DNA from: Pseudomonas sp. ADAK13
GTDB lineage: Bacteria; Pseudomonadota; Gammaproteobacteria; Pseudomonadales; Pseudomonadaceae
Reading direction: 5' to 3'
Length of the DNA stretch: 64,000 nucleotides
Assembly (NCBI RefSeq): GCF_012935715.1
Contig: NZ_CP052860.1
Location: 3,782,001 to 3,846,000, forward strand
Positions 45,922 to 55,346 of the stretch are shown here, in pieces (the first letter of the stretch is position 1; the number at the start of each line of letters is the position of its first letter). A program made the translations under genes and the position numbers. Under the pieces are notes generated by a model. That model was not told the origin of the DNA and made no database searches. It saw nothing but the letters and a program-made list of their open reading frames with translations.

Positions 45922-45932
45922 GGCGATCGCCC

Positions 45933-46778
45933 TTATCGGTTACCGCGACGGCTCATGAACGCCAGGCGTTCCAGCAACTGCACGTCTTGCTCGTTTTTCA
46001 CCAGGGCACCGGCCAGGGGCGGGATGGCCTTGGTGGGGTCGCGCTCGCGCAGCACCGCTTCGCCGATGTTGTCGGCCATCAGCAGTTTGAGCCAGTCCAC
46101 CAGTTCGGAGGTGGACGGTTTTTTCTTCAGGCCCGGTACCTTGCGCACGTCGAAGAACACGTCCAGCGCTTCGCTGACCAGGTCTTTCTTTATATCCGGG
46201 TAGTGCACGTCGACGATTTTTTGCAGGGTGGTGCGGTCCGGGAAGGCGATGTAGTGGAAGAAGCAGCGGCGCAGGAAGGCGTCCGGCAGCTCTTTTTCGT
46301 TGTTGGAGGTAATGATGATGATCGGGCGCTTCTTGGCCTTGATGGTCTCGTCGATTTCGTAGACGTAGAACTCCATCTTGTCGAGTTCTTGCAGCAGGTC
46401 GTTGGGGAATTCGATGTCGGCCTTGTCGATTTCGTCGATCAGCAGAATCACCCGCTCCTCGGACTCGAAAGCCTCCCAGAGCTTGCCCTTTTTCAGGTAG
46501 TTGCGAACGTCATGCACCTTGTCCACGCCCAGTTGCGAGTCCCGCAGGCGGCTCACCGCGTCGTACTCGTAGAGGCCTTGGTGGGCCTTGGTGGTGGACT
46601 TGATGTGCCAGGTGATCAGTTTGGCGCCAAAGGACTCGGCCAGTTGTTCGGCGAGCATGGTCTTGCCGGTGCCCGGTTCGCCCTTGACCAGCAGCGGCCG
46701 CTCCAGCGTGATGGCGGCGTTGACGGCCAGTTTCAGGTCATCGGTGGCAACGTAGGCCTGGGTGCCTTCGAACTTCAT
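45933..46778 (-). CDS. MoxR-family AAA+ ATPase
   Basis: The 281-residue product has Walker A GEPGTGKTMLAEQLAESF (about residues 32-49), Walker B ILLIDEIDKADIEFPNDLLQ and sensor-1-like IIITSNNEKELPDAFLRRC, all typical of MoxR ATPases. It is first in a two-gene operon with the VWA gene. MoxR proteins act with VWA partners as chaperones for assembly of enzymes or cell-envelope complexes. No client gene is obvious in the neighbourhood. Confidence 0.93.
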   Translation of the reverse strand: MKFEGTQAYVATDDLKLAVNAAITLERPLLVKGEPGTGKTMLAEQLAESFGAKLITWHIKSTTKAHQGLYEYDAVSRLRDSQLGVDKVHDVRNYLKKGKLWEAFESEERVILLIDEIDKADIEFPNDLLQELDKMEFYVYEIDETIKAKKRPIIIITSNNEKELPDAFLRRCFFHYIAFPDRTTLQKIVDVHYPDIKKDLVSEALDVFFDVRKVPGLKKKPSTSELVDWLKLLMADNIGEAVLRERDPTKAIPPLAGALVKNEQDVQLLERLAFMSRRGNR

Positions 46779-46920
46779 CTATCAATCCTCGAACGTGACG
46801 CCGAACGGTCCGGGACCGAAGCGGGCGAGTAATCAGCTTTGCCCGACTATACCGCGCAGCCCCGGCGACTGTGAACGCAGACGGGCTATTCAGTCTCTGA
46901 ATGGGCAGTCACGTCTGACA

Positions 46921-47997
46921 TCAATTTGCCGAAGGCTTGGGCTGTTCATAGCGAGCGTTGAAGGCCTGGACAAAACCATTACGCAAAATCTGCAAAAACG
47001 CCTGGAACGCGCTGATATCTTGCTGGTGAACGTTGCCGCTCAGCTCTACGCGGGTGGCAAACTGGTTTTTGTTCTGGTTTTTCAGCACGGTCTCGCTGGC
47101 GCCAACCACCGCCTCCCAGATTGAACGGAAGATGCCCTTGTCCTTGTTCTCTACGTCCTGTTGCCAGTTGAACACTTCGACATTGCGCAACAGCGGCTTG
47201 ATGTAGCCCGTCAGTTGGCCCTTTTCGGCCTGTGCCTCGACCACCAGGTCGCCGGTGCCCGCATTGAAGTCGAACTTGCCGTAGGCCGAGGCGAAGTCAT
47301 TCATGCGCTTGAGCTCGATATCCCGGGCCCGGAAGCGGAATTCGAAGTTTTCGAAATTGCTCAAGGGGTCGAACGTAGCGGTGGCTTCCAGCGGTGCCTG
47401 GCCCAGGAACAGCGCCTTGCCGTCGAAGCGTGCGTCGCGCTGGCCTTTGACGTCCACCACGTTGGTCAGGTTGTAGAAGCTGGCATTGACCTGGGTAGCG
47501 TACAGATTGACCGGTGGTTTCGAGCTGAAATTGTGGAAGGCGATCTTTCCGTCGTCGATGCGCACCTCGTTGAGGGTGATCGGCAACAGTTTGCCCAGTT
47601 GTGCCCGCCAGTCGGTGCCCTGACCGGTCTGGGACGCCTGTTTGTTGGTGCCACCGTCGACAAAGTTCAGCTCCGGCTTGATGAACTGTGCCTCGGCCAC
47701 GACTGCATGGTCGTACCACAGCGAGTGCCAACTGACCGACAGGTCGATCACCGGCACCTTGACGAACGGTACCGGCACCTTGCCGTCGACCTTGACGATC
47801 TGCAAACCATTGATTCGATAGGCGCCGCGCCACAACGCGAGGTCGACATCGGTGACCTGGCCGCGGTAGTCGCCCATGTCGGCGAGTTTGTCATTCAGGT
47901 AATTGCGCACCAGATAGGGCAGGGCGATATCCAGGACGACCAGCAGTACCACGATCCCGACGAGGGTCCAGAGCGGCCAACTGTAGCGACGTTTCAT
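46921..47997 (-). CDS. DUF748/AsmA-like membrane-anchored protein
   Basis: The 358-residue product starts MKRRYSWPLWTLVGIVVLLV: a single N-terminal helix followed by a long beta-rich periplasmic part. Repeated segments such as LRNVEVFNWQQDVENKDKG, VRIDDGKIAFHNFSSKPPV and FRFRARDIELKRMNDFASAYG are typical of DUF748/AsmA-like proteins, which build elongated bridges in the envelope. The open frame runs to 48798, but ATG 47997 has GGAG eight bases upstream and gives a membrane helix directly after it. Role in envelope lipid handling is a family-level inference. Confidence 0.83.
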   Translation of the reverse strand: MKRRYSWPLWTLVGIVVLLVVLDIALPYLVRNYLNDKLADMGDYRGQVTDVDLALWRGAYRINGLQIVKVDGKVPVPFVKVPVIDLSVSWHSLWYDHAVVAEAQFIKPELNFVDGGTNKQASQTGQGTDWRAQLGKLLPITLNEVRIDDGKIAFHNFSSKPPVNLYATQVNASFYNLTNVVDVKGQRDARFDGKALFLGQAPLEATATFDPLSNFENFEFRFRARDIELKRMNDFASAYGKFDFNAGTGDLVVEAQAEKGQLTGYIKPLLRNVEVFNWQQDVENKDKGIFRSIWEAVVGASETVLKNQNKNQFATRVELSGNVHQQDISAFQAFLQILRNGFVQAFNARYEQPKPSAN

Positions 47998-48120
47998 AGG
48001 AAATTTCTCCATCCGTGTAGGCGATTGACTGCTGGCGCCGCCGGACGTTCGCTTGACTGGACGCCTCGCAACACGAGGCATACCCTTGGGGCCTTCCTGA
48101 AATTGCCTTAAGGACCCGTC

Positions 48121-49095
48121 ATGAGCCGCATTTTTGCAGACAACGCGCACTCCATCGGTAACACGCCCCTGGTTCAGATCAACCGTATCGCCCCGCGTGG
48201 CGTGACCATCCTGGCCAAGATCGAAGGGCGTAACCCGGGGTATTCGGTGAAGTGCCGGATTGGCGCAAACATGATCTGGGACGCCGAAGGCAGCGGCAAA
48301 CTCAAGCCCGGCATGACCATTGTCGAACCGACTTCCGGCAACACCGGTATCGGCCTGGCGTTTGTCGCCGCCGCCCGTGGTTACAAGCTGTTGCTGACCA
48401 TGCCCGCCTCCATGAGCATCGAGCGACGCAAGGTGCTCAAGGCCCTCGGCGCCGAACTGGTGCTGACCGAGCCGGCCAAGGGCATGAAGGGCGCGATCGA
48501 AAAAGCCGGCGAAATCCTCGCCAGCGACCCGGCCAAGTACTTTATGCCGGCCCAGTTCGAAAACCCGGCCAACCCGGCGATCCACGAGAAAACCACCGGT
48601 CCGGAAATCTGGAATGACACCGATGGCGCCGTGGACGTGCTGGTGGCAGGCGTAGGCACCGGCGGCACCATCACCGGGGTGTCGCGCTACATCAAGAACA
48701 TCCAGGGCAAGCCGATCCTGTCGGTGGCGGTGGAGCCCATCAGCTCGCCGGTGATTACCCAGGCGCTGGCCGGTGAAGAGATCAAGCCCAGCCCCCACAA
48801 GATCCAGGGCATCGGCGCCGGTTTTGTGCCGAAAAACCTCGACCTGTCGATGGTCGACCGGGTCGAACTGGTCAGCGACGAAGAGTCCAAGGCCATGGCG
48901 TTGCGCTTGATGCAGGAGGAGGGGATTCTGTGCGGTATCTCCTGCGGCGCGGCGATGGCCGTGGCGGTGCGCCTGGCCGAGAAGCCGGAAATGCAGGGCA
49001 AGACCATCGTGGTGGTGCTGCCGGACTCCGGTGAACGCTACCTGTCGAGCATGTTGTTCGCCGATTTGTTCACCGATCAGGAAAACCAGGCTTGA
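48121..49095 (+). CDS. cysK: Cysteine synthase A (O-acetylserine sulfhydrylase)
   Basis: The 324-residue PLP enzyme makes cysteine from O-acetylserine and sulfide. The PLP-binding Lys lies in [16 protein letters not shown], and the substrate loops [19 protein letters not shown] and [14 protein letters not shown] are present. It follows E. coli CysK almost residue for residue in places ([20 protein letters not shown]). It is divergent from the AsmA-like gene. No sulfur operon is adjacent, which is normal for cysK. Confidence 0.95.
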   Translation: MSRIFADNAHSIGNTPLVQINRIAPRGVTILAKIEGRNPGYSVKCRIGANMIWDAEGSGKLKPGMTIVEPTSGNTGIGLAFVAAARGYKLLLTMPASMSIERRKVLKALGAELVLTEPAKGMKGAIEKAGEILASDPAKYFMPAQFENPANPAIHEKTTGPEIWNDTDGAVDVLVAGVGTGGTITGVSRYIKNIQGKPILSVAVEPISSPVITQALAGEEIKPSPHKIQGIGAGFVPKNLDLSMVDRVELVSDEESKAMALRLMQEEGILCGISCGAAMAVAVRLAEKPEMQGKTIVVVLPDSGERYLSSMLFADLFTDQENQA

Positions 49096-49281
49096 TTCAA
49101 ATCAGCGCGATGGCGTGGCCCTTATGCATAATTGGCCCGTTATCGCGCACCGCTAGATGCTGATTGTTGGAGTGCGCGGGTTTTTCCCGAGGCCCGGAGT
49201 GTTTATCATGGCCGGCTGCTACGTCTGGTTTCCCCAAGCCGGGAGGCTAATCGCCAGACGCCTATTTCCAGGAGTTGCTGC

Positions 49282-50220
49282 ATGACCTTTTCTTTGGCCG
49301 CCAAACTGTCGGTGTTGCTGCTGTTTATCGGCAGCACGCTGTATGTGCATTTGCGTGGCAAGGCCCGTTTGCCGATGTTGCGTCAGTTCGTCAACCATTC
49401 GGCGCTGTTCGCTCCGTACAACGCCTTGATGTACCTCTTCTCTGCCGTGCCGTCCAAGCCGTACCTGGACCGCAGCAAGTTCCCGGAGCTGGACGTGCTC
49501 AAGGACAACTGGGAAGTGATTCGCGAAGAGGCCATGCACCTGTTCGACGAGGGCTACATCCGCGCGGCCGAGAAGAACAACGACGCCGGTTTTGGCTCGT
49601 TCTTCAAGAAGGGCTGGAAGCGTTTCTACCTCAAGTGGTACGACAAACCGTTGCCCTCGGCTGAACTGCTGTGCCCGAAAACCGTGGCCCTGGTCAGCAG
49701 CATTCCCAACGTCAAGGGCGCGATGTTTGCGCTGTTGCCCGGTGGCAGCCACCTCAACCCGCATCGCGATCCGTTTGCCGGTTCCCTGCGTTATCACCTG
49801 GGGCTGTCCACGCCCAACTCCGATGACTGCCGCATCTTCGTCGACGGCCAGGTATACGCCTGGCGTGACGGTGAAGACGTGATGTTCGACGAAACCTACG
49901 TGCACTGGGTGAAGAACGAAACCGAGCACACCCGGGTGATCCTGTTCTGCGACATCGAACGCCCGCTGAGCAGCCGCCTGATGACCCGCATCAACCGTTG
50001 GGTCAGCGCCCAACTGGGCCGCGCTACCGCGCCACAGAACCTGGATGACGAACGCGTTGGCGGGATCAACCAGGCGTATGCCTGGAGCAAGCGCTTCAGT
50101 GACAGCTTCAGTGGTGTGGTCAAGCAGTGGAAGCGCAAGCATCCGAAGGCTTATCGCATCCTGCGGCCGGTGCTGGCGGTGGTGGTGCTGACGGCGTTGG
50201 GGTATTGGTTGTTTGGCTGA
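49282..50220 (+). CDS. lpxO: Lipid A 2-hydroxylase-like Fe(II)/2-oxoglutarate dioxygenase
   Basis: The 312-residue product is of the aspartyl/asparaginyl hydroxylase (LpxO) family. It has an N-terminal membrane helix (LAAKLSVLLLFIGSTLYVHL), then the iron-binding segment GGSHLNPHRDPFAGSLRYH (HxD) and the distal His region YVHWVKNETEHTRVILFCD. A C-terminal hydrophobic stretch (VLAVVVLTALGYWLFG) closes it. LpxO hydroxylates lipid A acyl chains at the inner membrane. ATG 49282 follows AGGAG; the frame to 49132 lacks support. Confidence 0.93.
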   Translation: MTFSLAAKLSVLLLFIGSTLYVHLRGKARLPMLRQFVNHSALFAPYNALMYLFSAVPSKPYLDRSKFPELDVLKDNWEVIREEAMHLFDEGYIRAAEKNNDAGFGSFFKKGWKRFYLKWYDKPLPSAELLCPKTVALVSSIPNVKGAMFALLPGGSHLNPHRDPFAGSLRYHLGLSTPNSDDCRIFVDGQVYAWRDGEDVMFDETYVHWVKNETEHTRVILFCDIERPLSSRLMTRINRWVSAQLGRATAPQNLDDERVGGINQAYAWSKRFSDSFSGVVKQWKRKHPKAYRILRPVLAVVVLTALGYWLFG

Positions 50221-50237
50221 TTCAAGTGCCTGAAACG

Positions 50238-50267
50238 AAAAAACCGCTCTGTTGGAGCGGTTTTTTT
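50238..50267. terminator. Bidirectional Rho-independent terminator
   Basis: A six-base stem (ccgctc / gagcgg) with a five-base loop is flanked by an A run (50238-50243) on the left and a T run (50261-50267) on the right. It works in both directions: for lpxO on the plus strand and for the 52-codon minus-strand gene that ends at 50277. Confidence 0.9.
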
Positions 50268-50276
50268 ATGGGGGGA

Positions 50277-50435
50277 TTATTTACGGCCTGCCAATACGCC
50301 TGCTGGCTCGTCGACTCCCTCAAGGAGCGCTCGAAGTATGCGTGGATCGATTGCCGGGAGCTCATCGGTGAGCTGTTCGTGGTTACGGGCTGATTTTTTG
50401 TTTTTTGTTGCTTTATTTTGAACGAGACCTTTCAT
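50277..50435 (-). CDS. Small basic hypothetical protein (52 aa)
   Basis: A 52-residue frame starts at ATG 50435 behind a strong GGAGACACC ribosome-binding site and ends just before the bidirectional terminator. Its product begins MKGLVQNKATKNKKSARNHE (strongly basic) and continues with an acidic/hydrophobic helix-like half (LTDELPAIDPRILRALLEGV). It lies 42 bases after the stop of the GNAT-like gene on the same strand, so the two are probably one operon. No family is recognised. Support comes from the ribosome-binding site, terminator and spacing. Confidence 0.6.
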   Translation of the reverse strand: MKGLVQNKATKNKKSARNHEQLTDELPAIDPRILRALLEGVDEPAGVLAGRK

Positions 50436-50477
50436 GGTGTCTCCGAATTGATCATTAATTGATCGATGGTCTGGATC

Positions 50478-51017
50478 CTAAGCGCTGCCTATTTCCTTTG
50501 CAAGCCTGCCTGACCCATCGAACGTAAAGCCCAGTTTTTCGTAGGCTGGAACTGTTCCCGGTAAAGGCTGCTGTATTTCGATGGCCTTGCTGCCAACGAT
50601 CCGTACGTAATGCTCTACCGCCATCAACGCAAGCGGGGCAATGTAACCGCGCAGTGAATGATCGCTTCCCGGTTTTGCTTCTAATCGGACGATCCGCATC
50701 CTCAGTCGGCTGTGGTTCGGGTTGGCAAAGCACAGTCCACAGAGTTCACGATCCAACCAGATTGAAAGGTCGAAATACATCAGCTCCTTCGCTTTCCACT
50801 GTACGACCTCTTCCCATGAAAAGCAGGGCGACTCCCAGGTGTAATAAGCATCCAGGGCTGCCCCATTTATTGCTTCAAAGCGGACGTGCGTGAGGTTTGG
50901 TATACCGCCGGTTGCGTGCTCCCATTTAGTCGACAATCGGGCAAGTGTTGCGTTGGCAAAGTTGCGGGCTTTTGACCTATTCAACTGGTACCTGAGAAAG
51001 GTGTGTGGTCGCGGCAT
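50478..51017 (-). CDS. GNAT-like protein of unknown function
   Basis: The 179-residue product starts MPRPHTFLRYQLNRSKARNF and ends with an acetyltransferase-like segment (KAIEIQQPLPGTVPAYEKLG, with FTFDGSGRL after it); the YEKLGF ending is common in GNAT folds. The acetyl-CoA loop is not a clean Q/RxxGxG/A. The gene is AT-richer than its neighbours and sits in an accessory pocket between lpxO and the EamA gene. A longer frame to 51071 has a weaker start; ATG 51017 has AAGAG upstream. An accessory acetyltransferase is the best guess. Confidence 0.55.
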   Translation of the reverse strand: MPRPHTFLRYQLNRSKARNFANATLARLSTKWEHATGGIPNLTHVRFEAINGAALDAYYTWESPCFSWEEVVQWKAKELMYFDLSIWLDRELCGLCFANPNHSRLRMRIVRLEAKPGSDHSLRGYIAPLALMAVEHYVRIVGSKAIEIQQPLPGTVPAYEKLGFTFDGSGRLAKEIGSA

Positions 51018-51446
51018 TTTTTCTCTTGAGGTTGTGGGGGGCTGGTTTTTCCAGCCTAGGCATGCACCCATCGCCTGTCCTTACTGGCCTTTTGGCGAAG
51101 TCATTGCAAAGCATGTCCCCGGCTGGTTATAGTCGACCACCGGTGTTTTCAGACACCGTATTCACCCCTTCAAAAAAGATCAGCACATGCCAGCTTCCTT
51201 GCGCATAGCGGTAGTCGATTCAGCGGTCAACGCTGCGGTCGTGCCGTGCGGGAGCCAGCAGCCTGCGCAGATCAGTCACTACCCCCCACCTGTCAGTAGC
51301 ACGCCGGTGTACGCAGTCGTATCACCGCCGGGTGTTGGCATTTCGGGCTGATCAGCTGATTGCTGTTCCCCTGTGCCCGCCTGAAAAAACCTACTGAATT
51401 TCAGCGTTTGCTGAGTTGGCTTTTTGCCTGATCACAGGTGGTATCC
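51018..51446. other. Accessory intergenic stretch without a clear gene
   Basis: About 430 bases between the GNAT-like gene and the EamA gene. It is AT-richer in places (tttttctcttgagg, ccttcaaaaaagatc). A 56-codon plus-strand frame from 51187 has no ribosome-binding site and a proline/valine-rich composition that does not look coding. I see no tRNA, palindrome longer than a few bases, or IS element. Confidence 0.4.
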
Positions 51447-52307
51447 ATGTCTGTTCTTTCGAAACAATCCGTGGCCGCGGCGGCCTCGACGAGCCTGTTT
51501 GTCTTGCTGTGGAGCAGCGGGGCGATTTTCTCCAAATGGGGCCTGGCCCACGCGTCTCCCTTTGCGTTTCTGCTGATCCGTTTTGCCATCGCCCTGGCGG
51601 GGCTGGTGATTCTGGTACCGGTCCTCAAGTTGAAGTTGCCGCGCCCCGGCAAGCCGATGCTCTACGCGGCAGCCACCGGTCTGGTGCTGTTGGGGGCTTA
51701 CCAGATTTTCTATCTGCTGGCGCTGGACCTCAAAGTGACGCCGGGCATGATGGCGACCATCATGGGCGTGCAACCGATCCTGACCGTGGTGCTGATGGAG
51801 CGTCAGCGCTCCTGGAGCCGGATGTTCGGCCTGGCGCTGGGGTTGGCGGGGTTGATCATGGTGGTGTATCAGGGCATCGGTATGTCCGGTATGTCCCTGG
51901 CGGGCATGCTCTTCGGCCTGCTGGCCCTGGCCAGCATGACCTTCGGCTCGATCATGCAGAAGCGCATCACCGATAACCCGTTGGGCACACTGCCGGTGCA
52001 GTACCTGGCGGGCCTGGTGTTGTGCTCGGTGTTTGTGCCGTTCCAGCCGTTTCACTTTGAACACAGCACTGGCTTTTTCGTACCGGTGCTGTGGATGGGG
52101 CTGGTGGTGTCACTGCTGGCGACGCTGTTGCTGTACCGGCTGATCGCCCGGGGCAATCTGGTGAATGTCACCAGCCTGTTCTACCTGGTGCCCGCGGTGA
52201 CGGCGGTGATGGACTACCTGATCTTCGGCAACCGGCTGGCAATGCTGAGCCTGCTGGGGATGGGGTTGATCATTGTCGGGTTGGCTTTTGTGTTTCGTAA
52301 GGGCTGA
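51447..52307 (+). CDS. EamA-family DMT transporter
   Basis: The 286-residue product has ten hydrophobic helices in two EamA halves. Helix 1 reads SLFVLLWSSGAIFSKWGLAH; the second half begins near residue 145. EamA proteins are metabolite exporters (amino acids, nucleosides) or drug pumps. ATG 51447, with CAGGTGG upstream, is preferred over 51438. It converges on a second EamA gene; the pair shares a hairpin at 52317-52344. Confidence 0.87.
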   Translation: MSVLSKQSVAAAASTSLFVLLWSSGAIFSKWGLAHASPFAFLLIRFAIALAGLVILVPVLKLKLPRPGKPMLYAAATGLVLLGAYQIFYLLALDLKVTPGMMATIMGVQPILTVVLMERQRSWSRMFGLALGLAGLIMVVYQGIGMSGMSLAGMLFGLLALASMTFGSIMQKRITDNPLGTLPVQYLAGLVLCSVFVPFQPFHFEHSTGFFVPVLWMGLVVSLLATLLLYRLIARGNLVNVTSLFYLVPAVTAVMDYLIFGNRLAMLSLLGMGLIIVGLAFVFRKG

Positions 52308-52316
52308 CCTACCCAC

Positions 52317-52344
52317 GCTGTAGGAGCCGAAAAGCTCCTACAGC
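52317..52344. terminator. Hairpin between convergent EamA genes
   Basis: Perfect 11-base arms (52317-52327, gctgtaggagc, and 52334-52344) with a six-base loop. It overlaps the end of the minus-strand EamA gene by seven bases. It probably ends both transcripts. Confidence 0.75.
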
Positions 52345-53234
52345 TTCCTGGCCAGTTTCCCTGGCCGAAGCACCAGCCACAACGCCCCCGCAATCAATAA
52401 CCCGCCATACAGATGCGCCATCGACAACGGCTCATCCAGCAGTAACGCGCCCCACAACACCCCGAACGGCGGAATCATGAAGGTCACGGTCATCGACTTC
52501 ACCGGGCCAATGGACGTCAGCAAACGGAAGTACAGGATGTAGGCAAACGCTGTACACACCAGCCCCAGCCCCAGCAGCGACAACCACACAGGCCAACCGC
52601 CCCAGCTGACCGGTGGATGGCTGATGGCACTCCAGGCAAACAGCGGCAGCAGAAACAGCGTGGCCCCGAGCATGCTGCCCAAGGCCGCCAGGCGACTGTC
52701 CAGGCCACCCCGTTGATCGAGCCAGCGCCGCGCCAAAAAGCCGGCAAAGCCATAACAGGTGGTCGCCAGCAGGCACGCCAGCGCGCCCATCAGCAACTCC
52801 ATGTCGAACGCCACCGGCCCTGCGCGGGTCAGGATGCCAACGCCGAACAAACCCAGGCACACCCCGGCGATTTTCGACGGTGTGAGGCGCTCACTGAAAA
52901 ACAGCCCGCCAATCAGCACGCCCATCAACGGCGTCGTGGCATTGAAGATCGCCGAGTAACCCGCCGGCAGCACCTGGGCTGCCACCGAATACATGGTCGC
53001 GGGAATGCCCGAATTGATCACGCCCAGCAACAGAACCGTCTTGAACTTGCCCTGGAAATCCCAGCTCACCCGCATCATCGCGAGGATCACCAGCAGCCCG
53101 GTGGCGGCAATCGACACCCGGAAAAACGCCGTAGGAAGGGTGCCGATTTCCGGCGCGATAATCCGCATGAACAGAAAGCTTGCGCCCCAGATAGCGGCCA
53201 GCACCAACAGGTGCAGGGTGTCGACAGGTCTCAC
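52338..53234 (-). CDS. EamA-family DMT transporter
   Basis: The 298-residue product has ten helices; the first reads LLVLAAIWGASFLFMRIIAP, the hallmark of EamA/RhaT-type exporters, and the second half begins near residue 150. GTG 53234 follows AGGAG at a good distance; the frame runs to 53291 in a non-hydrophobic tail. Probably exports a metabolite. It belongs to a different EamA subgroup from its convergent neighbour, judging by the first helix. Confidence 0.87.
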   Translation of the reverse strand: MRPVDTLHLLVLAAIWGASFLFMRIIAPEIGTLPTAFFRVSIAATGLLVILAMMRVSWDFQGKFKTVLLLGVINSGIPATMYSVAAQVLPAGYSAIFNATTPLMGVLIGGLFFSERLTPSKIAGVCLGLFGVGILTRAGPVAFDMELLMGALACLLATTCYGFAGFLARRWLDQRGGLDSRLAALGSMLGATLFLLPLFAWSAISHPPVSWGGWPVWLSLLGLGLVCTAFAYILYFRLLTSIGPVKSMTVTFMIPPFGVLWGALLLDEPLSMAHLYGGLLIAGALWLVLRPGKLARKL

Positions 53235-53307
53235 GGGAAAACTCCTGTTTGATAAGGGCGGCAGTGTTGCCCACCGACCTGCCTGACACAATCGCTAATA
53301 CATGTTT

Positions 53308-54933
53308 TTACAGGACGAAACGGGTCACCAAACCATTGAGGTCCACCGCCAAGCGCGACAGTTCCTGGCTGGCCGCCGAGGTCTGGGTGGCACCAGCGGC
53401 GGTTTGCGTCGACAGGTCCCGAATGTTCACCAGGCTGCGGTCCACTTCACGGGCCACCAGGGCCTGTTGCTCGGCGGCGCTGGCGATCACCAGGTTACGC
53501 TGGCTGATCTGCGAGATCGCCGCGGTGATTTTCTCCAGTGCGCTGCCGGCGCTGTTGGCCCGCTGCAAGGTCTGGCCGGCGTGTTCGGCGCTGCTGTTCA
53601 GGGCGCCGACGGTGTCCTGGGTGCCTTGCTGGATACCGTTGATCATCTGCTCGATTTCTTCGGTGGAGTCCTGGGTGCGTTGTGCCAGGGAGCGCACTTC
53701 GTCCGCCACCACGGCAAAACCGCGACCGGCCTCGCCTGCGCGGGCTGCCTCAATGGCGGCATTGAGCGCCAGCAGGTTGGTCTGCCCGGCGATCCCGCGA
53801 ATCACTTCCAGCACCTTGCTGATGTCCTGTGCCTGCACCGCGAGGCCTTCGGCCTTGGTCGAGGCACCGAGCACTTCGTCCACCAGGTTCTGGATCGAGC
53901 TGATGGTTTCGCTGATCTGGTAGTGGCCGTGTTTGCTGTCTTCGTCGGATGCCTTGGAGGCTTCGGCGCTGGACACCGCATTGCCCGCCACTTCATCGAC
54001 CGCCGCGCTCATCTGCGTCACGGCGGTAGCTGCCTGTTCGATCTCATCGTTCTGTGCCTGCAGGCCACGGGTGCTCTGCTCCATCACCGAGCTCATCTCT
54101 TCCGCCGCCGATGCCAACTGCTGCGAGGATTCGCTGATGCCGCGGATGGTGTCCTGCAGGTGGGTCTGCATGGTGGCCAGGGCGGTGAGCAACTGGGCCG
54201 CTTCATCCTTGCCTTCCACGACGATCGGCCGGCTCAGGTCGCCGGACGCGATGGTGCGGGCCACCGTCAGTGCCTGGCCAATGGGCGTGGTGATGCTGCG
54301 GGTCAGCAGCCAGGCCAGCAACAAGGTGGCCAGCAGGGCGGTGAGGATAATGGTGCCCACTACCCATTGGGCGCTGGTGTACATTTGGGCCGCTGATTCT
54401 GCTGCGTCCTCCACACCTTTTTGGTTGAAGGTGATCATGTCTTCCAGGCTTTTATTGAGGACCGTGCCCTGAGGTGCGAGGCGGCTGTTGAGCAGGTCCA
54501 TGGCGTTTTGCTGTTGGTCCTGGTCGACCATTTGAATCATCTGGGCGACGATCGTCATGTAGCTCGCAACGTTGGCTTTCAACTGCTTGAGCATGTCGCG
54601 TTCCTGCTCGTTGCTCAGCAGGGCTTCGTGGCGGTTAAGCAATTCTTCCAAGTCAGCGCGCTGGCGGGTGATCAGGTTTTTGCTGTTGTCGCGCACTCTG
54701 GACTCGTCGGTGGTCAGCAAGCGCAACGCTTCCAGGCGGATGCTGGCGACATAGGCGGCGCTGTCGTGAATGTTCTCAATACTCGGCATCCACGATTCTT
54801 CGATGATCAGCGCGCTTTCCCGCAGCTTGGCCATCTGGCCCAGGCCAAACAGGCCGACCACAATCAACAGACTGGCCAAAACCCCAAAACTCAGACTGGC
54901 ACGCAGACCGATCCGCATATTCCTCAATGACAT
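53308..54933 (-). CDS. Methyl-accepting chemotaxis protein
   Basis: The 541-residue chemoreceptor has membrane helix 1 at about residues 12-32 ([20 protein letters not shown]), a four-helix-bundle sensing domain (about 35-190), helix 2 at about 192-212 ([20 protein letters not shown]), a HAMP linker and the cytoplasmic signalling tip. The tip is conserved: [20 protein letters not shown] ... [12 protein letters not shown]. The 4HB sensing domain shows no ligand motif. No che genes are adjacent; orphan receptors are normal in pseudomonads. Confidence 0.93.
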   Translation of the reverse strand: MSLRNMRIGLRASLSFGVLASLLIVVGLFGLGQMAKLRESALIIEESWMPSIENIHDSAAYVASIRLEALRLLTTDESRVRDNSKNLITRQRADLEELLNRHEALLSNEQERDMLKQLKANVASYMTIVAQMIQMVDQDQQQNAMDLLNSRLAPQGTVLNKSLEDMITFNQKGVEDAAESAAQMYTSAQWVVGTIILTALLATLLLAWLLTRSITTPIGQALTVARTIASGDLSRPIVVEGKDEAAQLLTALATMQTHLQDTIRGISESSQQLASAAEEMSSVMEQSTRGLQAQNDEIEQAATAVTQMSAAVDEVAGNAVSSAEASKASDEDSKHGHYQISETISSIQNLVDEVLGASTKAEGLAVQAQDISKVLEVIRGIAGQTNLLALNAAIEAARAGEAGRGFAVVADEVRSLAQRTQDSTEEIEQMINGIQQGTQDTVGALNSSAEHAGQTLQRANSAGSALEKITAAISQISQRNLVIASAAEQQALVAREVDRSLVNIRDLSTQTAAGATQTSAASQELSRLAVDLNGLVTRFVL

Positions 54934-55346
54934 CTCAATGCTCCTTGGGCGATTAGAACCTGTTCCCGGATCGGTCTTCTGACCTTGTTAGGGTGGGAAA
55001 GGGCGCGCTATATAGCAAAGAGCCATCACTCTTGTAATCAGGGTTTCCCTTACGTTGGATCCAATGCGCAGAAAAGGGGAGAGGCCCGTTGCGGTAGAGT
55101 AAAGGCTCGGATTTTCCCGAGGACACACGGGTAAGGCCCGTGGTTAAAGGCCTTCAACTGGAACGCTGAATGAGGCGGGGATGACTTGTGGGTGTTTTTA
55201 TTGACCGAATGGTCGAACTATTAAAATTGAAAATAAATGTACAAAGTGAACAAAGCTGTACAAGGGTGAACGAAAAATGACCCTTCTCCTGTCACTGCAC
55301 ACTGGCTAAGCTCAGCTCATTCCAAATGCCCGCAGAGGTTTCCCAA
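54934..55346. other. 413-base divergent promoter region (MCP / aceK)
   Basis: This gap separates the divergent chemoreceptor and aceK genes. It includes an AT-rich stretch (55195-55245) with a palindrome TTGACC-GAAT-GGTCGA at 55201-55216. It also has two near-copies of a TGTACAA(A/G)GTGAAC element starting at 55238 and 55257. I see no open reading frame worth calling. It holds promoters for both flanking genes. Confidence 0.5.
55201..55276 (+). promoter_or_regulatory. Candidate operator cluster upstream of aceK
   Basis: Two elements lie here. At 55201-55216 is an inverted repeat TTGACC-GAAT-GGTCGA, a shape often bound by TetR-type repressors. At 55238 and 55257 are two direct copies, 19 bases apart, of TGTACAA followed by GTGAAC. 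A 19-base spacing could place two protein dimers on nearly the same helix face. The target would be aceK, which starts 70 bases downstream. No binding protein is identified. Confidence 0.35.

Noticed and set aside
47998..48798. Upstream extension of the DUF748/AsmA-like frame to 48798
   Set aside because: The extension is antisense to cysK and lacks a family match; the ATG at 47997 has a good ribosome-binding site and starts right at a membrane helix.
51187..51360. 56-codon frame in the accessory pocket
   Set aside because: No ribosome-binding site, valine/proline-rich composition, and the surrounding DNA shows no coding periodicity that I can see.
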